Origin: Calothrix parasitica NIES-267
Lineage (GTDB): Bacteria > Cyanobacteriota > Cyanobacteriia > Cyanobacteriales > Nostocaceae
Reading direction: 5' to 3'
Assembly: GCF_002368095.1 (NCBI RefSeq)
Contig: NZ_AP018227.1
Location: forward strand, 8,414,001-8,478,000
DNA: 64,000 nt
The first letter of the stretch is position 1. Every line of letters starts with the position of its first letter. Under the pieces are notes generated by a model. That model did not search any database and was not told the DNA's origin. It worked only from the letters and a program-made list of their open reading frames with translations. Shown in pieces: positions 37,643-47,845 of this stretch. The translations under genes and the position numbers were made by a program.

Positions 37643-38265
37643 TCTACCTCACCATCAAAAAGACTAATCCAGAAGCGCTGCATACCGGCTGTTCCGGTGC
37701 AGAAAAGTAACTGAGCTAAGAGATTTACAGCAAGTTCGTTTAATTTATCGTCAGAATTAAGGGCCATTAATCCAGAACGTCTCTTGTTCATGCGACTTCT
37801 AAAATGCGCCCGGAATCGTTCTAAATAATTAGAAAGACGCAAATTCTGTTCTAAAGGAATCTGCTTTTCAACCATTTGTTGATTTATCATTAACAACTGA
37901 CGAATCACAACTGTCAATCGTCTAGCTAAATAGCAGGAAATAACCACCAAAGCTTTTGCTTCCATAATGGTTAAAGGGCGGCGAATATTTGCTCTGCGTA
38001 AAGGATTAGTGCTACGCATTCGCCATAAATTAACTCGGTCTTTAATAATTCCCTTTAAATCCAACTCTTGAGCAAATGCCAAAATTGCTTCAGAACCGCC
38101 AAGATCCAAAGCTTCAATTGCAAGTAAAATAAGGTCAATCTGTTGCCTAGTTCTGCGGGGACATCCCTTTCCCTCAATTGCGGGGTCGGGTAGCGTGTCC
38201 AGAATCATGGGAAAATCTTGTTCGGCCGGACTATTGAACGGCGTTAAAGGAGCGGAAACATTCAT
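37639..38265 (-). CDS. DUF3038 domain-containing protein
   Basis: 208 residues, a soluble, helix-rich, Arg-rich cyanobacterial protein with the DUF3038 signature (IDLILLAIEALDLGGSEAIL and VNLWRMRSTNPLRR). No catalytic motif. It is the first gene of the coupled DUF3038-DUF4335 pair, a conserved neighbourhood in cyanobacteria. Confidence 0.85.
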   Translation of the reverse strand: MNVSAPLTPFNSPAEQDFPMILDTLPDPAIEGKGCPRRTRQQIDLILLAIEALDLGGSEAILAFAQELDLKGIIKDRVNLWRMRSTNPLRRANIRRPLTIMEAKALVVISCYLARRLTVVIRQLLMINQQMVEKQIPLEQNLRLSNYLERFRAHFRSRMNKRRSGLMALNSDDKLNELAVNLLAQLLFCTGTAGMQRFWISLFDGEVE

Positions 38266-39345
38266 TTATCAGTTCCTTATAGGGCTGCTGTCCTAAATAA
38301 TAGGTAAAATTAATTAAACAATGGTAGCCTCGATCAACCAATTTTGGATTTCGGATTGTCCCTATAAATAAATTTAGGGGTTTGAGATTTTTGGATTGAT
38401 GTAAAGCTTGCTTCGGGATTTCCCTGGGACATGCTTGACAATTTTAGATTTATAAGTTTTTCAAACCAGGGGTTTAAAACTATTCATAATCTCATCCAAA
38501 ATCCGTCGATGCTTAGTTTGCTGGGACGGAAACCGACCCACGTTCGCCGTTCACCAAAGGTGCGGCTCAGGTGCGGCTCAGTTTAGGGAAAGAATATCTT
38601 ACCCCAACTTCTCTTCAACAACTTTCCGCAAAATCTAAATTGTTTGGTCAGAATACACAAACCGTCTAGCAGTAACACAACTGCCTGATATATACATTAA
38701 TTACTGTTTCATATCCAAGCTTTCCGTATACCTAAAATCGAAGTTTTAAAGCATTTTTATAACCTATCTAAGAATGGTAGTGAGATGACAACCTGCTCTA
38801 TCATTAGTGTAGATTTGTATCTTATGCGAGCGTATCGGCACCTACACGGGTCAATAGGGTCTGTCTTTCAACGCAATTAGTCCACTATAGCCTAAACCTT
38901 TATGGGTTATTATTTACAGCTAACGTCAACAATTTGTAGCAATAACCATACATATCAATGTACTTAAAGGTTCTAGAGCAAAGTACGAATTTAGCAGCAG
39001 TATTATTGTTAATTCAATTATTCTGCCGCGATCTAATCGCTAAAGTCATTTGTAAGAATACTGATTTACGCTAATGCATGAGCCTCCACTGCAAAAATTC
39101 ACCGCTGGCGTTATATATTAGACCTCACATAGTGAAAAGACATTAAAAATAAAGTTAAAAAACACTATCTGATTAGTTTTTAGTTGATAATTCAAAGCCG
39201 TTAGATATTAGACCGGGTAAAAAAGGCTTTTGAGCTTATTATCTTAATATATTAAATTGATGACTGTGCAACAGTTTCGATTTCCCGTCACTAAAATGTA
39301 AGGTCGCGATTTAATATCAGTGCTAATTTTAGACTTTTCTATATT
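38266..39345. other. 1.1-kb intergenic region
   Basis: No convincing gene. It contains a hairpin CCCTATAAAT/ATTTAGGGG (about 38369-38388), an inverted copy of the dispersed GGGACGGAAACCGAC motif (38533), a direct repeat ggtgcggctca x2 (about 38568-38590), and otherwise AT-rich sequence. The apt promoter must lie at its right end. Confidence 0.5.
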
Positions 39346-39864
39346 ATGGATTTGAAATCTTTAATTCGCGACATTCCAGATTTCCCTAAACCCGGAATTT
39401 TATTTAGAGATATCACTACTTTGTTGCGCGATGCCCAAGGGTTAAAATACACGATTGACTTATTTACGCAAAAATGTGTTGATGCTGGGATGACAGCAGA
39501 TTTTGTCGTAGGAATGGAGTCAAGAGGATTTATCTTCGGAACCCCTTTAGCCTATCAATTAGGAGCGGGTTTTATCCCCGTCCGCAAAAAAGGTAAATTA
39601 CCAGCAGAAATTTACGCAATTGAATATGCATTAGAGTATGGTACGGATACTTTAGAAGTTCATCAGGATGCTTTACAACCAGGGAGCCGAGTTTTAATTG
39701 CTGATGATTTGATTGCTACAGGTGGAACCGCTGCTGCTACAGCAGAACTTATTCAAAAAGTTGGCTGCGAGTTAGTTGGATTTGCGTTTATCATCGAGCT
39801 ACAAGAATTACAAGGTCGTAAAAAATTACCAGACCTACCGATTGTTACTCTTTTGGAATATTAA
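39346..39864 (+). CDS. apt: Adenine phosphoribosyltransferase
   Basis: 172 residues, normal Apt length. It salvages adenine to AMP using PRPP. The PRPP-binding loop is [16 protein letters not shown]; the N-terminal [15 protein letters not shown] and central [18 protein letters not shown] are family hallmarks. Soluble. The gene stands alone; STRR follow the stop codon. Confidence 0.95.
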   Translation: MDLKSLIRDIPDFPKPGILFRDITTLLRDAQGLKYTIDLFTQKCVDAGMTADFVVGMESRGFIFGTPLAYQLGAGFIPVRKKGKLPAEIYAIEYALEYGTDTLEVHQDALQPGSRVLIADDLIATGGTAAATAELIQKVGCELVGFAFIIELQELQGRKKLPDLPIVTLLEY

Positions 39865-39867
39865 GAC

Positions 39868-39985
39868 AGCGAACAACGAACAGTTAGGAGTTAGGAGTTA
39901 AGAGTTAAGAGTTAGGAGTTAATAATTATTTATTCCCTCTCCTTAATTACCTTTGACCTTTGACCTTTTACCTTTTACTCAGGTG
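39868..39985. repeat. STRR blocks (ttaggag and tttgacc types)
   Basis: Heptamers gttaggagttaggagttaag and later tttgacctttgacctttta occupy the whole gap between apt and the permease gene. Confidence 0.8.
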
Positions 39986-39987
39986 CT

Positions 39988-41037
39988 ATGACCGCAACAA
40001 CGTCGAAAAGTTTTTGGGAATCAAGTCGAGATTCTTTCGTTAAAATAGTAACTAGCGAAACATTTCTTTATATCGTAAAACGAATATTACAAGCACTTCT
40101 AACGATTTTTTTAGCGTCAGTAGTTTCTTTTATTGTTATTCAGTTAGCTCCTGGGGATTACTTAGATAATCTACGACAAAATCCTAAAATTTCTCCAGAA
40201 AGAATTTTGCAGCTTCAAGAACAATTCGGTTTGGATAAACCTTGGCACATCCAATATTTTCTATGGCTGACTAGAGTTCTTACCAAAGGAGATTTTGGGA
40301 CAAGTTTTTTCTATCTGCGTCCTGTAGCTTCACTGATATGGGAAAGAGTACCCGCAACTTTACTTTTAGCTTTTGCTTCTTTAATTTGTACTTGGGCTAT
40401 TGCTATTCCTTTGGGTATTTTCGCTGCTGTCAAACAAAACCGCGCTACTGACAGAATTTTACAAGTAATTAGCTATGCAGGACAAGGCTTTCCCAGCTTT
40501 ATTACGGCTTTGTTATTGCTGATTTTTGCTCAAATTACTACTCCTCTGTTTCCAGTTGGAGGTATGACCAGCATTTATCACGCTCAACTTTCACCCTTGG
40601 GAAAAGTTATTGATATTCTTTGGCATATGATTTTACCCACAATTGCTTTGAGTATCACTAGTTTTGCTGGATTGCAGCGTATTACCCGTGGTGAATTATT
40701 GGATGTATTGCGGCAAGATTACATTCAAACAGCCCGCGCTAAAGGATTACCAGAAAACCGCGTTATTTATGTTCACGCGCTTCGCAATGCTATTAATCCG
40801 TTAATTACTTTATTAGGTTTTGAATTAGCAGCACTATTAAGTGGTTCTTTTATTGCTGAATTTTTCTTTAACTGGCCCGGTTTAGGTAGATTGACTTTAC
40901 AAGCAGTACGCTCTCAAGATTTATATGTGTTGATGGCCAGTTTGATAATAACTGCAGTTTTATTAATTGTTGGTAATTTAGTAGCAGATTTGTTACTCAA
41001 AGTTGCCGACCCGAGAATTACTCTTGGAAAATCTTAG
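39988..41037 (+). CDS. ABC transporter permease, DppB/OppB family
   Basis: 349 residues with six membrane segments. The binding-protein-dependent transport permease domain (about 115-345) has the EAA-like loop LDVLRQDYIQTARAKGLPENRVIYVHALRNAINPL, of which RAKGL is the core. N-terminal part LQALLTIFLASVVSFIVIQL and APGDY are typical of peptide/nickel permeases. No partner permease, ATPase or binding protein is adjacent, so its genes must be scattered. The substrate (peptides, nickel or other) cannot be assigned. Confidence 0.85.
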   Translation: MTATTSKSFWESSRDSFVKIVTSETFLYIVKRILQALLTIFLASVVSFIVIQLAPGDYLDNLRQNPKISPERILQLQEQFGLDKPWHIQYFLWLTRVLTKGDFGTSFFYLRPVASLIWERVPATLLLAFASLICTWAIAIPLGIFAAVKQNRATDRILQVISYAGQGFPSFITALLLLIFAQITTPLFPVGGMTSIYHAQLSPLGKVIDILWHMILPTIALSITSFAGLQRITRGELLDVLRQDYIQTARAKGLPENRVIYVHALRNAINPLITLLGFELAALLSGSFIAEFFFNWPGLGRLTLQAVRSQDLYVLMASLIITAVLLIVGNLVADLLLKVADPRITLGKS

Positions 41038-41039
41038 AT

Positions 41040-41145
41040 AGGGAGAGGGGGAAGAGCGGGGAGAGGGGGTAGAATTTTTAACTTCTAACTCCTAACTCCT
41101 AACTTTTGACCTTTGACCTTTGACCTCTGACCTTTGACCTTTATC
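41040..41145. repeat. STRR blocks (ctaactc and tttgacc types)
   Basis: Heptamers taactcctaactcctaactt followed by ttgacctttgacctttgacc lie between the permease gene and the next small gene. Confidence 0.8.
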
Positions 41146-41147
41146 TC

Positions 41148-41432
41148 ATGTTATCGGAAACATATTATTTAATTCGTTCTAAAGCTGATGGTCGTTATTT
41201 AGCAGCACGTCCTAATGAAGATGATGGTTCTACTTTTGTGTTGCTGTTTCGCGAAAGTTTTGATGCTTTGAGCTATCTAAATACTCATGCTGGTGATTTA
41301 GCTGACCGTCTAGGTGTAGAAACTATTTCGGGTACTCAGATAAAAACTGTGCTTCAGCGATGGAGTTTTAAGGGTATCGGTATGGTAACCGACCCTTTAT
41401 TACCTACTATTGAATTTTTAATACAAAGTTAG
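41148..41432 (+). CDS. Small conserved cyanobacterial protein
   Basis: 94 residues. Acidic soluble protein starting MLSETYYLIRSKADGRYLAA. No recognised domain name, no signal peptide or Cys. The pattern of beta-strand followed by helices (FDALSYLNTHAGDLADRLGV) looks like a compact fold, and the gene has protein-like codon use. ATG lies right after an STRR. Confidence 0.65.
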   Translation: MLSETYYLIRSKADGRYLAARPNEDDGSTFVLLFRESFDALSYLNTHAGDLADRLGVETISGTQIKTVLQRWSFKGIGMVTDPLLPTIEFLIQS

Positions 41433-41754
41433 TTTTAGAGGATGTTTTAAAAGTCGGATTTGATAGTTTTTTTATATTTGACTTGGCGACTGTAAGTCTC
41501 AGCTACACAAGCAAAACACACCTATTCCACGGAGCGGAACTTTACTAAAGCGAGAAAAGGATTAGGGGTAAAGAAGTATCCTTATCCCTTCTCCTACACA
41601 ACACTTCTAGGTTCCATATTTATTTATAGGTTTTGGTAAAATAAACTTATGCAGTTTGATTAAAAGACTAAAAAGACGTAGCAGTGCTACGTCTCTACAT
41701 TAATGATTTAATAATTTATAGTGTTGTGAAAAAATGCGATTTAAGCCAGAATTA

Positions 41755-43257
41755 CTAAACTATTGCTTCTTCTAACATTAATTTGGAACGCTTAAGTCTT
41801 TCCGGTACCGGTACGGGATAATCTCCTGTAAAACAAGCCGAACAAAAACTATTAGTATCTTGTTTGGTTTCTTCCAACATTCCTTCCCAACTTAGATACG
41901 CAAGACTGTCTACTTCTAAATGTTTGGCAATTTCTTCCACTGATTTAGTTGCAGCAATTAGCTGGTCTTGGCTATCGGTATCTATACCATAAAAGCAAGG
42001 ATGAGTGACTGGGGGGGAGGAAATTCTCATATGTACTTCTGTCGCTCCCGCTTCACGCAAGGATTTGACTAATTTACGGCTGGTTGTACCCCGCACAATT
42101 GAGTCGTCAATTATTATTACTCTTTTACCAGATAGTACATCTTTGAGAGGATTTAGTTTCATTCTGATACCCGATTCGCGCATTGCTTGGGTAGGTTGAA
42201 TAAAAGTCCTTCCGACGTAACGATTTTTTATCAATCCTTCTACATAGGGTATATCAGCTACTTTGGAAAAACCGATTGCAGCAGGTATTCCCGAATCTGG
42301 AACCCCAAAAACAATATCAGCATCAACAAGAGATTCTTTTGCTAATCGTCGTCCCAATCTCATACGATAACTGTACAAGCTTTCTTCGTTCATGATGCTA
42401 TCGGGACGAGCGAAGTAAAACATTTCAAAGATACAAAGTTTCCTTTCTTGCTTCTGACTCCATTGAAAAGACTCTAAACCGTCTTCGGTAATCCAAACCA
42501 ATTCACCTGGTTCTACATCTCGCAAATATTTCGCCCCAATAATATCCAAAGCGCAGGTTTCCGAAGCCAAAACGTAACGTGTTGGACTTCCCTCTAATGT
42601 TCCAATTACCAACGGACGAATACCGTTAGGGTCGCGTACCCCCATTACACCTTCACTCGAACCGATTACTAGACTAAAGGCTCCTTGACAACGATGAAAA
42701 GCCCGAATTGCACCTTCAAATAACTGCGAACCGTCGTTTAATTCTTCGGCGATCGCCAAAGCAATCATCTCTGAATCGGTCGTGGTAGTTAGGTTACAGC
42801 TTTTTTCCAGCAGTTCGCTACGCAACTGCTTAGTGTTGACTAAATTACCATTATGTGCGAGGGCTATTTCACCTAGTCGAGTTTGCACAACAGCCGGTTG
42901 GGCATTAGCGACATGACTCGAACCTGTTGTGGAGTATCGGGTATGGCCGACACCTATATTACCAGGCAACTCATCAAGGATAGTTTCGTTAAAGACTTGG
43001 GAAACTAAGCCCATATCTTTGTACAGGTGTACCTGTTTGCCTTTAAATGTGGCAATCCCAGCGGATTCTTGACCTCTATGCTGAAGTGCGTACAGTCCAA
43101 AGTAAGTTAGTTTAGCAACGTCTTGTTCGGGTGCATAAATGCCAAAAACGCCGCAAGCTTCTTCTTGCTTGTCGGGACGTTCGTCTAGATTAATTTGATT
43201 ACGATTAATTTGGGCGTATTTATCCGAAGTGACGGCTTTGGAATTTGAGGGAATCAT
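41755..43257 (-). CDS. purF: Amidophosphoribosyltransferase
   Basis: 500 residues. It catalyses the first step of purine synthesis. A 34-residue propeptide precedes the N-terminal nucleophile Cys35 (EEACGVFGIYAPE), so the mature enzyme begins CGVFG. The glutaminase domain has RYSTTGSS and LAHNGNL; the PRTase domain has RVIIIDDSIVRGTTSRKLV. Cys residues near the C-terminus (ETKQDTNSFCSACFTGDYP) match iron-sulfur type PurF. It lies 224 bp downstream of purL on the same strand. Confidence 0.95.
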   Translation of the reverse strand: MIPSNSKAVTSDKYAQINRNQINLDERPDKQEEACGVFGIYAPEQDVAKLTYFGLYALQHRGQESAGIATFKGKQVHLYKDMGLVSQVFNETILDELPGNIGVGHTRYSTTGSSHVANAQPAVVQTRLGEIALAHNGNLVNTKQLRSELLEKSCNLTTTTDSEMIALAIAEELNDGSQLFEGAIRAFHRCQGAFSLVIGSSEGVMGVRDPNGIRPLVIGTLEGSPTRYVLASETCALDIIGAKYLRDVEPGELVWITEDGLESFQWSQKQERKLCIFEMFYFARPDSIMNEESLYSYRMRLGRRLAKESLVDADIVFGVPDSGIPAAIGFSKVADIPYVEGLIKNRYVGRTFIQPTQAMRESGIRMKLNPLKDVLSGKRVIIIDDSIVRGTTSRKLVKSLREAGATEVHMRISSPPVTHPCFYGIDTDSQDQLIAATKSVEEIAKHLEVDSLAYLSWEGMLEETKQDTNSFCSACFTGDYPVPVPERLKRSKLMLEEAIV

Positions 43258-43481
43258 GCTTGCTACCTATGCTCCTGATGATGATGTCAAGGGTTCCTTT
43301 TAAAGTATTTTCTTTAAAGAAATTTTTAAGGGTACCCGTCAAGCCACTGGGATTCTAAAACTGGATAGATTAAAGAAAAAAATTAGATAAAACTTAATTA
43401 ATTCTTAACCATCCATTTACCACAGTACAGTATTTATGCTCAGCGATACTAATTTCGAGTTGCCAGTTATTCAATTGTCAT

Positions 43482-45971
43482 TTAACTGCTTAGCCCTTCG
43501 TGGACAGCTAAACGATTAGGAATTGCTTGGTGATAGTAGTTGCTTACATTATCTATCGTAACGTTTATTAAAGTTTTATTATCAAGGGTAAATACCCTTA
43601 AATCTGTTTGAGAATTTCCGACCTTGCCAATTTTTTGCCAGTTTTGATTTAGGTGTTCCTGTAAATAAGATTCCCAATTCTCTTGCTGTGCTAACGGAAC
43701 CGAAACAATAATTCTTGCCCCACCTTCTCCAAAAAGTACTTCATCCCATCTCTGAGGATTGTTTGCTGGTAACTCTAAATGAATTTCAGCACCGAGCTTA
43801 CTTTGAATACAGCATTCGGCAAGAGCAACAGTGATTCCACCTTCTGCACAATCATGAGCGGAATGCACCCAACCTTGACTAATTCCCTGACGACAAGCTT
43901 GTTGTACGCGACGTTCTAAGTCAAAATCAATTCTCGGCGGTTTCCCAGCCACAGTATTGTGGATAGTAGCTAAATACTCCGAACCTCCTAATTGAGTTGG
44001 CGATTTAATTGGTAAACCGAGGAGATAAATTATATCCCCTTCGGTAGCCCAGGCTTGTGAGCAAGTTTTAGTTAAATCGGGAATTAATCCTACCATTCCG
44101 ACAACGGGAGTAGGATAAATAGGCTGAGGATTACCATTCGTATCAAAGGTTTCGTTGTAAAGAGAGACATTTCCTCCAGTTACCGGAGTGGATAATTCTT
44201 GACAACCTTCTGCTAAACCCCGACAAGCTTCTGATAGCTGCCAATAACCAATCGGTTTTTCTGGACTGCCAAAATTCAGGTTATCTGTCACAGCTAAAGG
44301 TTCTGCACCAACACAGCTAAGATTGCGTGCGGCTTCAGCTACTACAGCTTTTGCACCCTCGTAAGGGTCGAGATAAACATAGCGAGAATTGCAGTCAACT
44401 GTTGCAGCAACACCGGATTTTGGATTTTGGATTTTGGATTTTGGATTGGAAAGTTTCTCCCTATCTCCTTGTCCCCCCCTACGGGTTGCGCCACTCCCCT
44501 CAACCGAGGGAACCTCGGCACGGGGGTGGCTTACCATCTCCCCATCTCCTTGTCCCCCTGTCTCCTTCTCCTCCCTCACCGGACGTAACCGAACAATGGC
44601 TGCATCTGCACCACCGGGTAATATTACTGTATTGTTCTGTACTTGATGGTCGTATTGACGATAAACCCAATTTTTTGAAGCGATGGTGGGAGTGTCAAGT
44701 AAAGTTAATAGAATATCGTTCCAGGTTTGTAATTTTCCTTTAATTTCAATACCTTTATCACTGCAAGCTGGTAAATCATCAGAAGTCCATTCCCAAGCTT
44801 TGCGAGCATATTCTGGAGGCTCAGCTAATAATTCTCGGTTATAAATTGGGGTATTTTCTGCTAAAGCTGTAGCGGGTATTTCTGCTGCAATTTCTCCTTG
44901 ATAAAGAATTCGCACGATTGGTTCTTCTATGACTTTTCCCGCAACTACTGCGTTTAATCCCCAACGCACAAAAATATCAATTAATTCTTGTTCTCTACCT
45001 GTCTGAGCAACAAACAGCATTCTTTCTTGAGATTCGCTGAGCAAATATTCGTAGGGAACCATTCCGGTTTCGCGGTTAGGAATTTTATCTAAATCGAATT
45101 CCACTCCGACACCACCATTTGCAGCCATTTCGGAAGTAGAACAGGTAATACCCGCAGCCCCCATATCTTGTGCTGCTACTACCGCACCTGTTTTAAAGGC
45201 TTCTAAACAAGCTTCAATTAAAGATTTTTCTATGAAAGGGTCGCCAACCTGTACCGCAGGACGGTTATCAAGGGATTCGTCAGTTAATTCCGCACTGGCA
45301 AAACTCGCACCTCCCATACCGTCGCGTCCGGTGGTAGAACCGACATATAGTACGGGATTGCCAATACCCGATGCACCAGATTTAACAATTTCCGGAGTTT
45401 CCATCAACCCCAAAGCCATTACGTTTACCAAAGGATTACCAGAGTAAGCGCTGTCAAAGTAAACTTCACCACCAACTGTAGGAACCCCGACACAGTTACC
45501 ATAATGAGCGATTCCCGCTACCACACCGCTAAATAATCTTTGGGTTTTGGCATCTTCTAAATTACCGAAACGCAGCGAATTCAATACTGCAATCGGACGC
45601 GCACCCATTGTAAAAATATCTCTGAGAATACCGCCGACTCCCGTCGCAGCACCTTGAAATGGTTCAACTGCTGAAGGGTGATTGTGGGATTCAATTTTAA
45701 ACGCGAGTTGCAAACCATTTCCTAAGTCTACAACTCCTGCATTTTCACCAGGACCGACTAAAACACGTTTACCTGTAGTCGGAAACTGTTTTAATAAAGG
45801 TCGAGAATTCTTGTAACAGCAGTGTTCCGACCACATTACGCCAAACATTCCCAGTTCGGCTTTATTCGGATGACGACCTAATCTTTTGACGATTTCTTGG
45901 TATTCTTCAGGTTTTATGCCTTCTTTGGCTATTTCTTTTGGAGAAAATGGGGTTTGAGGTGTAGCGGTCAT
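43482..45971 (-). CDS. purL: Phosphoribosylformylglycinamidine synthase subunit PurL
   Basis: 829 residues; PurL of this type is normally near 780. It makes FGAM with PurQ and PurS. Recognised parts: [46 protein letters not shown], and [11 protein letters not shown]. The excess is an insert of about 56 codons between LRPV and the conserved [12 protein letters not shown], at 44413-44580. Its DNA consists of intergenic-type repeats (gattttg heptamers and a cccatctccttgtcccc stretch), translated in frame without a stop. The rest of the protein is intact, and the insert falls where PurL homologues have a variable loop, so the enzyme may still work. Followed by purF. Confidence 0.93.
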   Translation of the reverse strand: MTATPQTPFSPKEIAKEGIKPEEYQEIVKRLGRHPNKAELGMFGVMWSEHCCYKNSRPLLKQFPTTGKRVLVGPGENAGVVDLGNGLQLAFKIESHNHPSAVEPFQGAATGVGGILRDIFTMGARPIAVLNSLRFGNLEDAKTQRLFSGVVAGIAHYGNCVGVPTVGGEVYFDSAYSGNPLVNVMALGLMETPEIVKSGASGIGNPVLYVGSTTGRDGMGGASFASAELTDESLDNRPAVQVGDPFIEKSLIEACLEAFKTGAVVAAQDMGAAGITCSTSEMAANGGVGVEFDLDKIPNRETGMVPYEYLLSESQERMLFVAQTGREQELIDIFVRWGLNAVVAGKVIEEPIVRILYQGEIAAEIPATALAENTPIYNRELLAEPPEYARKAWEWTSDDLPACSDKGIEIKGKLQTWNDILLTLLDTPTIASKNWVYRQYDHQVQNNTVILPGGADAAIVRLRPVREEKETGGQGDGEMVSHPRAEVPSVEGSGATRRGGQGDREKLSNPKSKIQNPKSGVAATVDCNSRYVYLDPYEGAKAVVAEAARNLSCVGAEPLAVTDNLNFGSPEKPIGYWQLSEACRGLAEGCQELSTPVTGGNVSLYNETFDTNGNPQPIYPTPVVGMVGLIPDLTKTCSQAWATEGDIIYLLGLPIKSPTQLGGSEYLATIHNTVAGKPPRIDFDLERRVQQACRQGISQGWVHSAHDCAEGGITVALAECCIQSKLGAEIHLELPANNPQRWDEVLFGEGGARIIVSVPLAQQENWESYLQEHLNQNWQKIGKVGNSQTDLRVFTLDNKTLINVTIDNVSNYYHQAIPNRLAVHEGLSS
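44413..44580. repeat. Repeat DNA inserted in frame inside purL
   Basis: On the plus strand ggattttggattttggattt (a gattttg STRR) is followed by C/T-rich stretches with two copies of atctccttgtccccc and an inverted-repeat core ccctcaaccgagggaacctc. These are the same types of sequence found between genes elsewhere in the window (for example 55361-55390 and 62980-63010). Confidence 0.8.
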
Positions 45972-46285
45972 GGGAGGAATTACACGGCTGGACGAATTTT
46001 ATATTCTAATATTTATTTGTGCATTTATTACTATTGGAATAATTTGGATTTTGGAATTTGACTATAAGAAATTCAAAAAATACTGTTTGTTAGGTTGGAG
46101 TTTTATGTCGTATTTAATACTAATAAAACTGTAAATTAGTAATATTCAAGCGATATTTAGGAAATATTTATTACGATGTTAATGATATTTGATGTTGCGA
46201 ACTCCTGAAAAACATCATAATTTTCCTGTAAGGGAACCGGTAAAACATTCGTGGTTCTCCAGTTCCTAATTTGCGAAATACTTAC

Positions 46286-47485
46286 TTAGATTTTGGAGTG
46301 AGTAATTTTTTTAATTGCAGCATTTGCGTATAATCTAACCTTAGAATTATCATCTTCAGCGAGTTTTTCTAGGTAAATTAGCGCTTTTGAATCTCCCAAT
46401 TCTCCTAAAGATGTTGCTACTAGCTGTTTTATTCCTGACTGATGCTTTATTTCTATGTCGCTGTTGAGAAAGTCAATCAAAATCTTAGTAGCGTATGATT
46501 TTAATTCTATTAATTCTTGCCTTCCCAACACAGAAACAATTTCTTGAATCAGCATAATATCGCTTGAGTAAAGACAAGATTCTAAGTAATCTAAAGCAAT
46601 TAAACTATTGCTCCAATTTAAAGCACGTACTACGTCCTGTTTGAGAAATAAAGAAACATTTTTAACCTTTAAGATATCAAACAAAGCTGTAATTGCCGAG
46701 GAATCTTTCATGCATCCCATTGCTAGTACCGCTTGCTGGCACACTTCTGAATTAATGTCGAAAAGCAATGGTTGAAGATGATTTACTAAGTCAAACTCCT
46801 CTTTAAATTCAGCACGCATTTTTAAAGCTATAACTGCTTCTTTACGAACAGAGAAACATGTATCTTGCAAAGCTTTAATGAATACAGGAATTAACAACTT
46901 GTGGTGAAAACTACCGAGAGCTTCAATCGCTGTAACTCTTACTTCTGCTACAGAATCATCAATAACTGAAAGTAAAGGTTCGATAACTTCCGAACGTCGA
47001 ATTTGAGCAAGGGATTTTACTGCTAATAACCTCGTTTTTTCTTCTTTAAGTAATTCAATCAACGCACTAACAGCAGGTTGACCGATTTTTGCTAATGCTT
47101 GGGCTGACACAATCGCTAATTCTTCTTCTTGTGTCTCTTCAAGCAATTTAACCAAGGATATAACTACTTCAGGTTCGTTAAATTCTCCCAAAATGCGAAG
47201 CGCAAACCAACGAATTTCTAAGTCCTCTTTTTCTGAATCCAAGATTTCTAACAAAGGAGCAATTGCTGGTTTACCTATTTTGGGAAATATCTTTGCTATA
47301 TCCCAACGTGTTTGAAAATCCCCTGTTCTCATTATTTGCAAGACTATAGCAACAGCTTGTTCTAGTTGACTATCTTCTACTTGCATCTTATTTTTCTTGT
47401 CTAATAGCTGCTGTAGCTGCTGATTAACAACTATCCAGTTTGCTTGTGCTACAGCATCCGCAATTATGTCAAGAGTTTTTAACAT
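46286..47485 (-). CDS. HEAT-repeat protein
   Basis: 399 residues made almost wholly of about ten HEAT/PBS-lyase-type helical repeats (for example AIAPLLEILDSEKEDLEIRW, SALIELLKEEKTRLLAVKSL, SVRKEAVIAL and KVRLYANAAI). Family members are scaffolds or, in cyanobacteria, sometimes phycobilin lyases (CpcE/F type). No phycobilisome gene is adjacent, so a lyase role is not claimed. Soluble. Divergent from nirA across a 360-bp gap. Confidence 0.8.
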   Translation of the reverse strand: MLKTLDIIADAVAQANWIVVNQQLQQLLDKKNKMQVEDSQLEQAVAIVLQIMRTGDFQTRWDIAKIFPKIGKPAIAPLLEILDSEKEDLEIRWFALRILGEFNEPEVVISLVKLLEETQEEELAIVSAQALAKIGQPAVSALIELLKEEKTRLLAVKSLAQIRRSEVIEPLLSVIDDSVAEVRVTAIEALGSFHHKLLIPVFIKALQDTCFSVRKEAVIALKMRAEFKEEFDLVNHLQPLLFDINSEVCQQAVLAMGCMKDSSAITALFDILKVKNVSLFLKQDVVRALNWSNSLIALDYLESCLYSSDIMLIQEIVSVLGRQELIELKSYATKILIDFLNSDIEIKHQSGIKQLVATSLGELGDSKALIYLEKLAEDDNSKVRLYANAAIKKITHSKI

Positions 47486-47663
47486 TCGCGTATTTTAAAG
47501 ATTGAGCTTGAATGAAGGCTAGTTCTTTATTTAGCTTGTCATGAATCTCAGTAATTATCAGCAGCTTAGAGAATCTGGAATGCTGTTCTTGAAAAGTAGT
47601 ATGCAAAAATAAAATATTTTTGATGCGTATTTTGCATTGATTTAATTAATAAACAATGAAATA

Positions 47664-47706
47664 GTTACATATGATACAAAAATATTAAAGCACTTATCGA
47701 TTTAAT
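47664..47706 (+). promoter_or_regulatory. Candidate NtcA-activated promoter of nirA
   Basis: GTTACATATGATAC (47664-47677) fits GTA-N8-TAC with one mismatch. A TTTAAT (47701-47706) follows after 23 bp, the spacing typical of class II NtcA promoters. The nirA start codon lies 140 bp further down. Confidence 0.4.
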
Positions 47707-47845
47707 AAGAACTTAACCAAGTAAAGATTGCAACAATTAGCTTGGTAATTTTGGGGCAAAAAATATTTGTTTGATTGCATGATTATCTGAATCAGTGCAG
47801 CCGTTTTCGATTAGTTAACCTTGGATTTTTTAGAGTAAAGTAACC

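Noticed and set aside
44327-44743. Open frames on the plus strand inside purL (138 and 85 codons)
   Set aside because: Arise from the inserted C/T-rich repeat; low-complexity Pro/Ser/Leu translation, no start signal.
46286-47485. HEAT-repeat protein as a phycobilin lyase (CpcE/F)
   Set aside because: HEAT repeats alone are not specific and no phycobiliprotein gene is adjacent.
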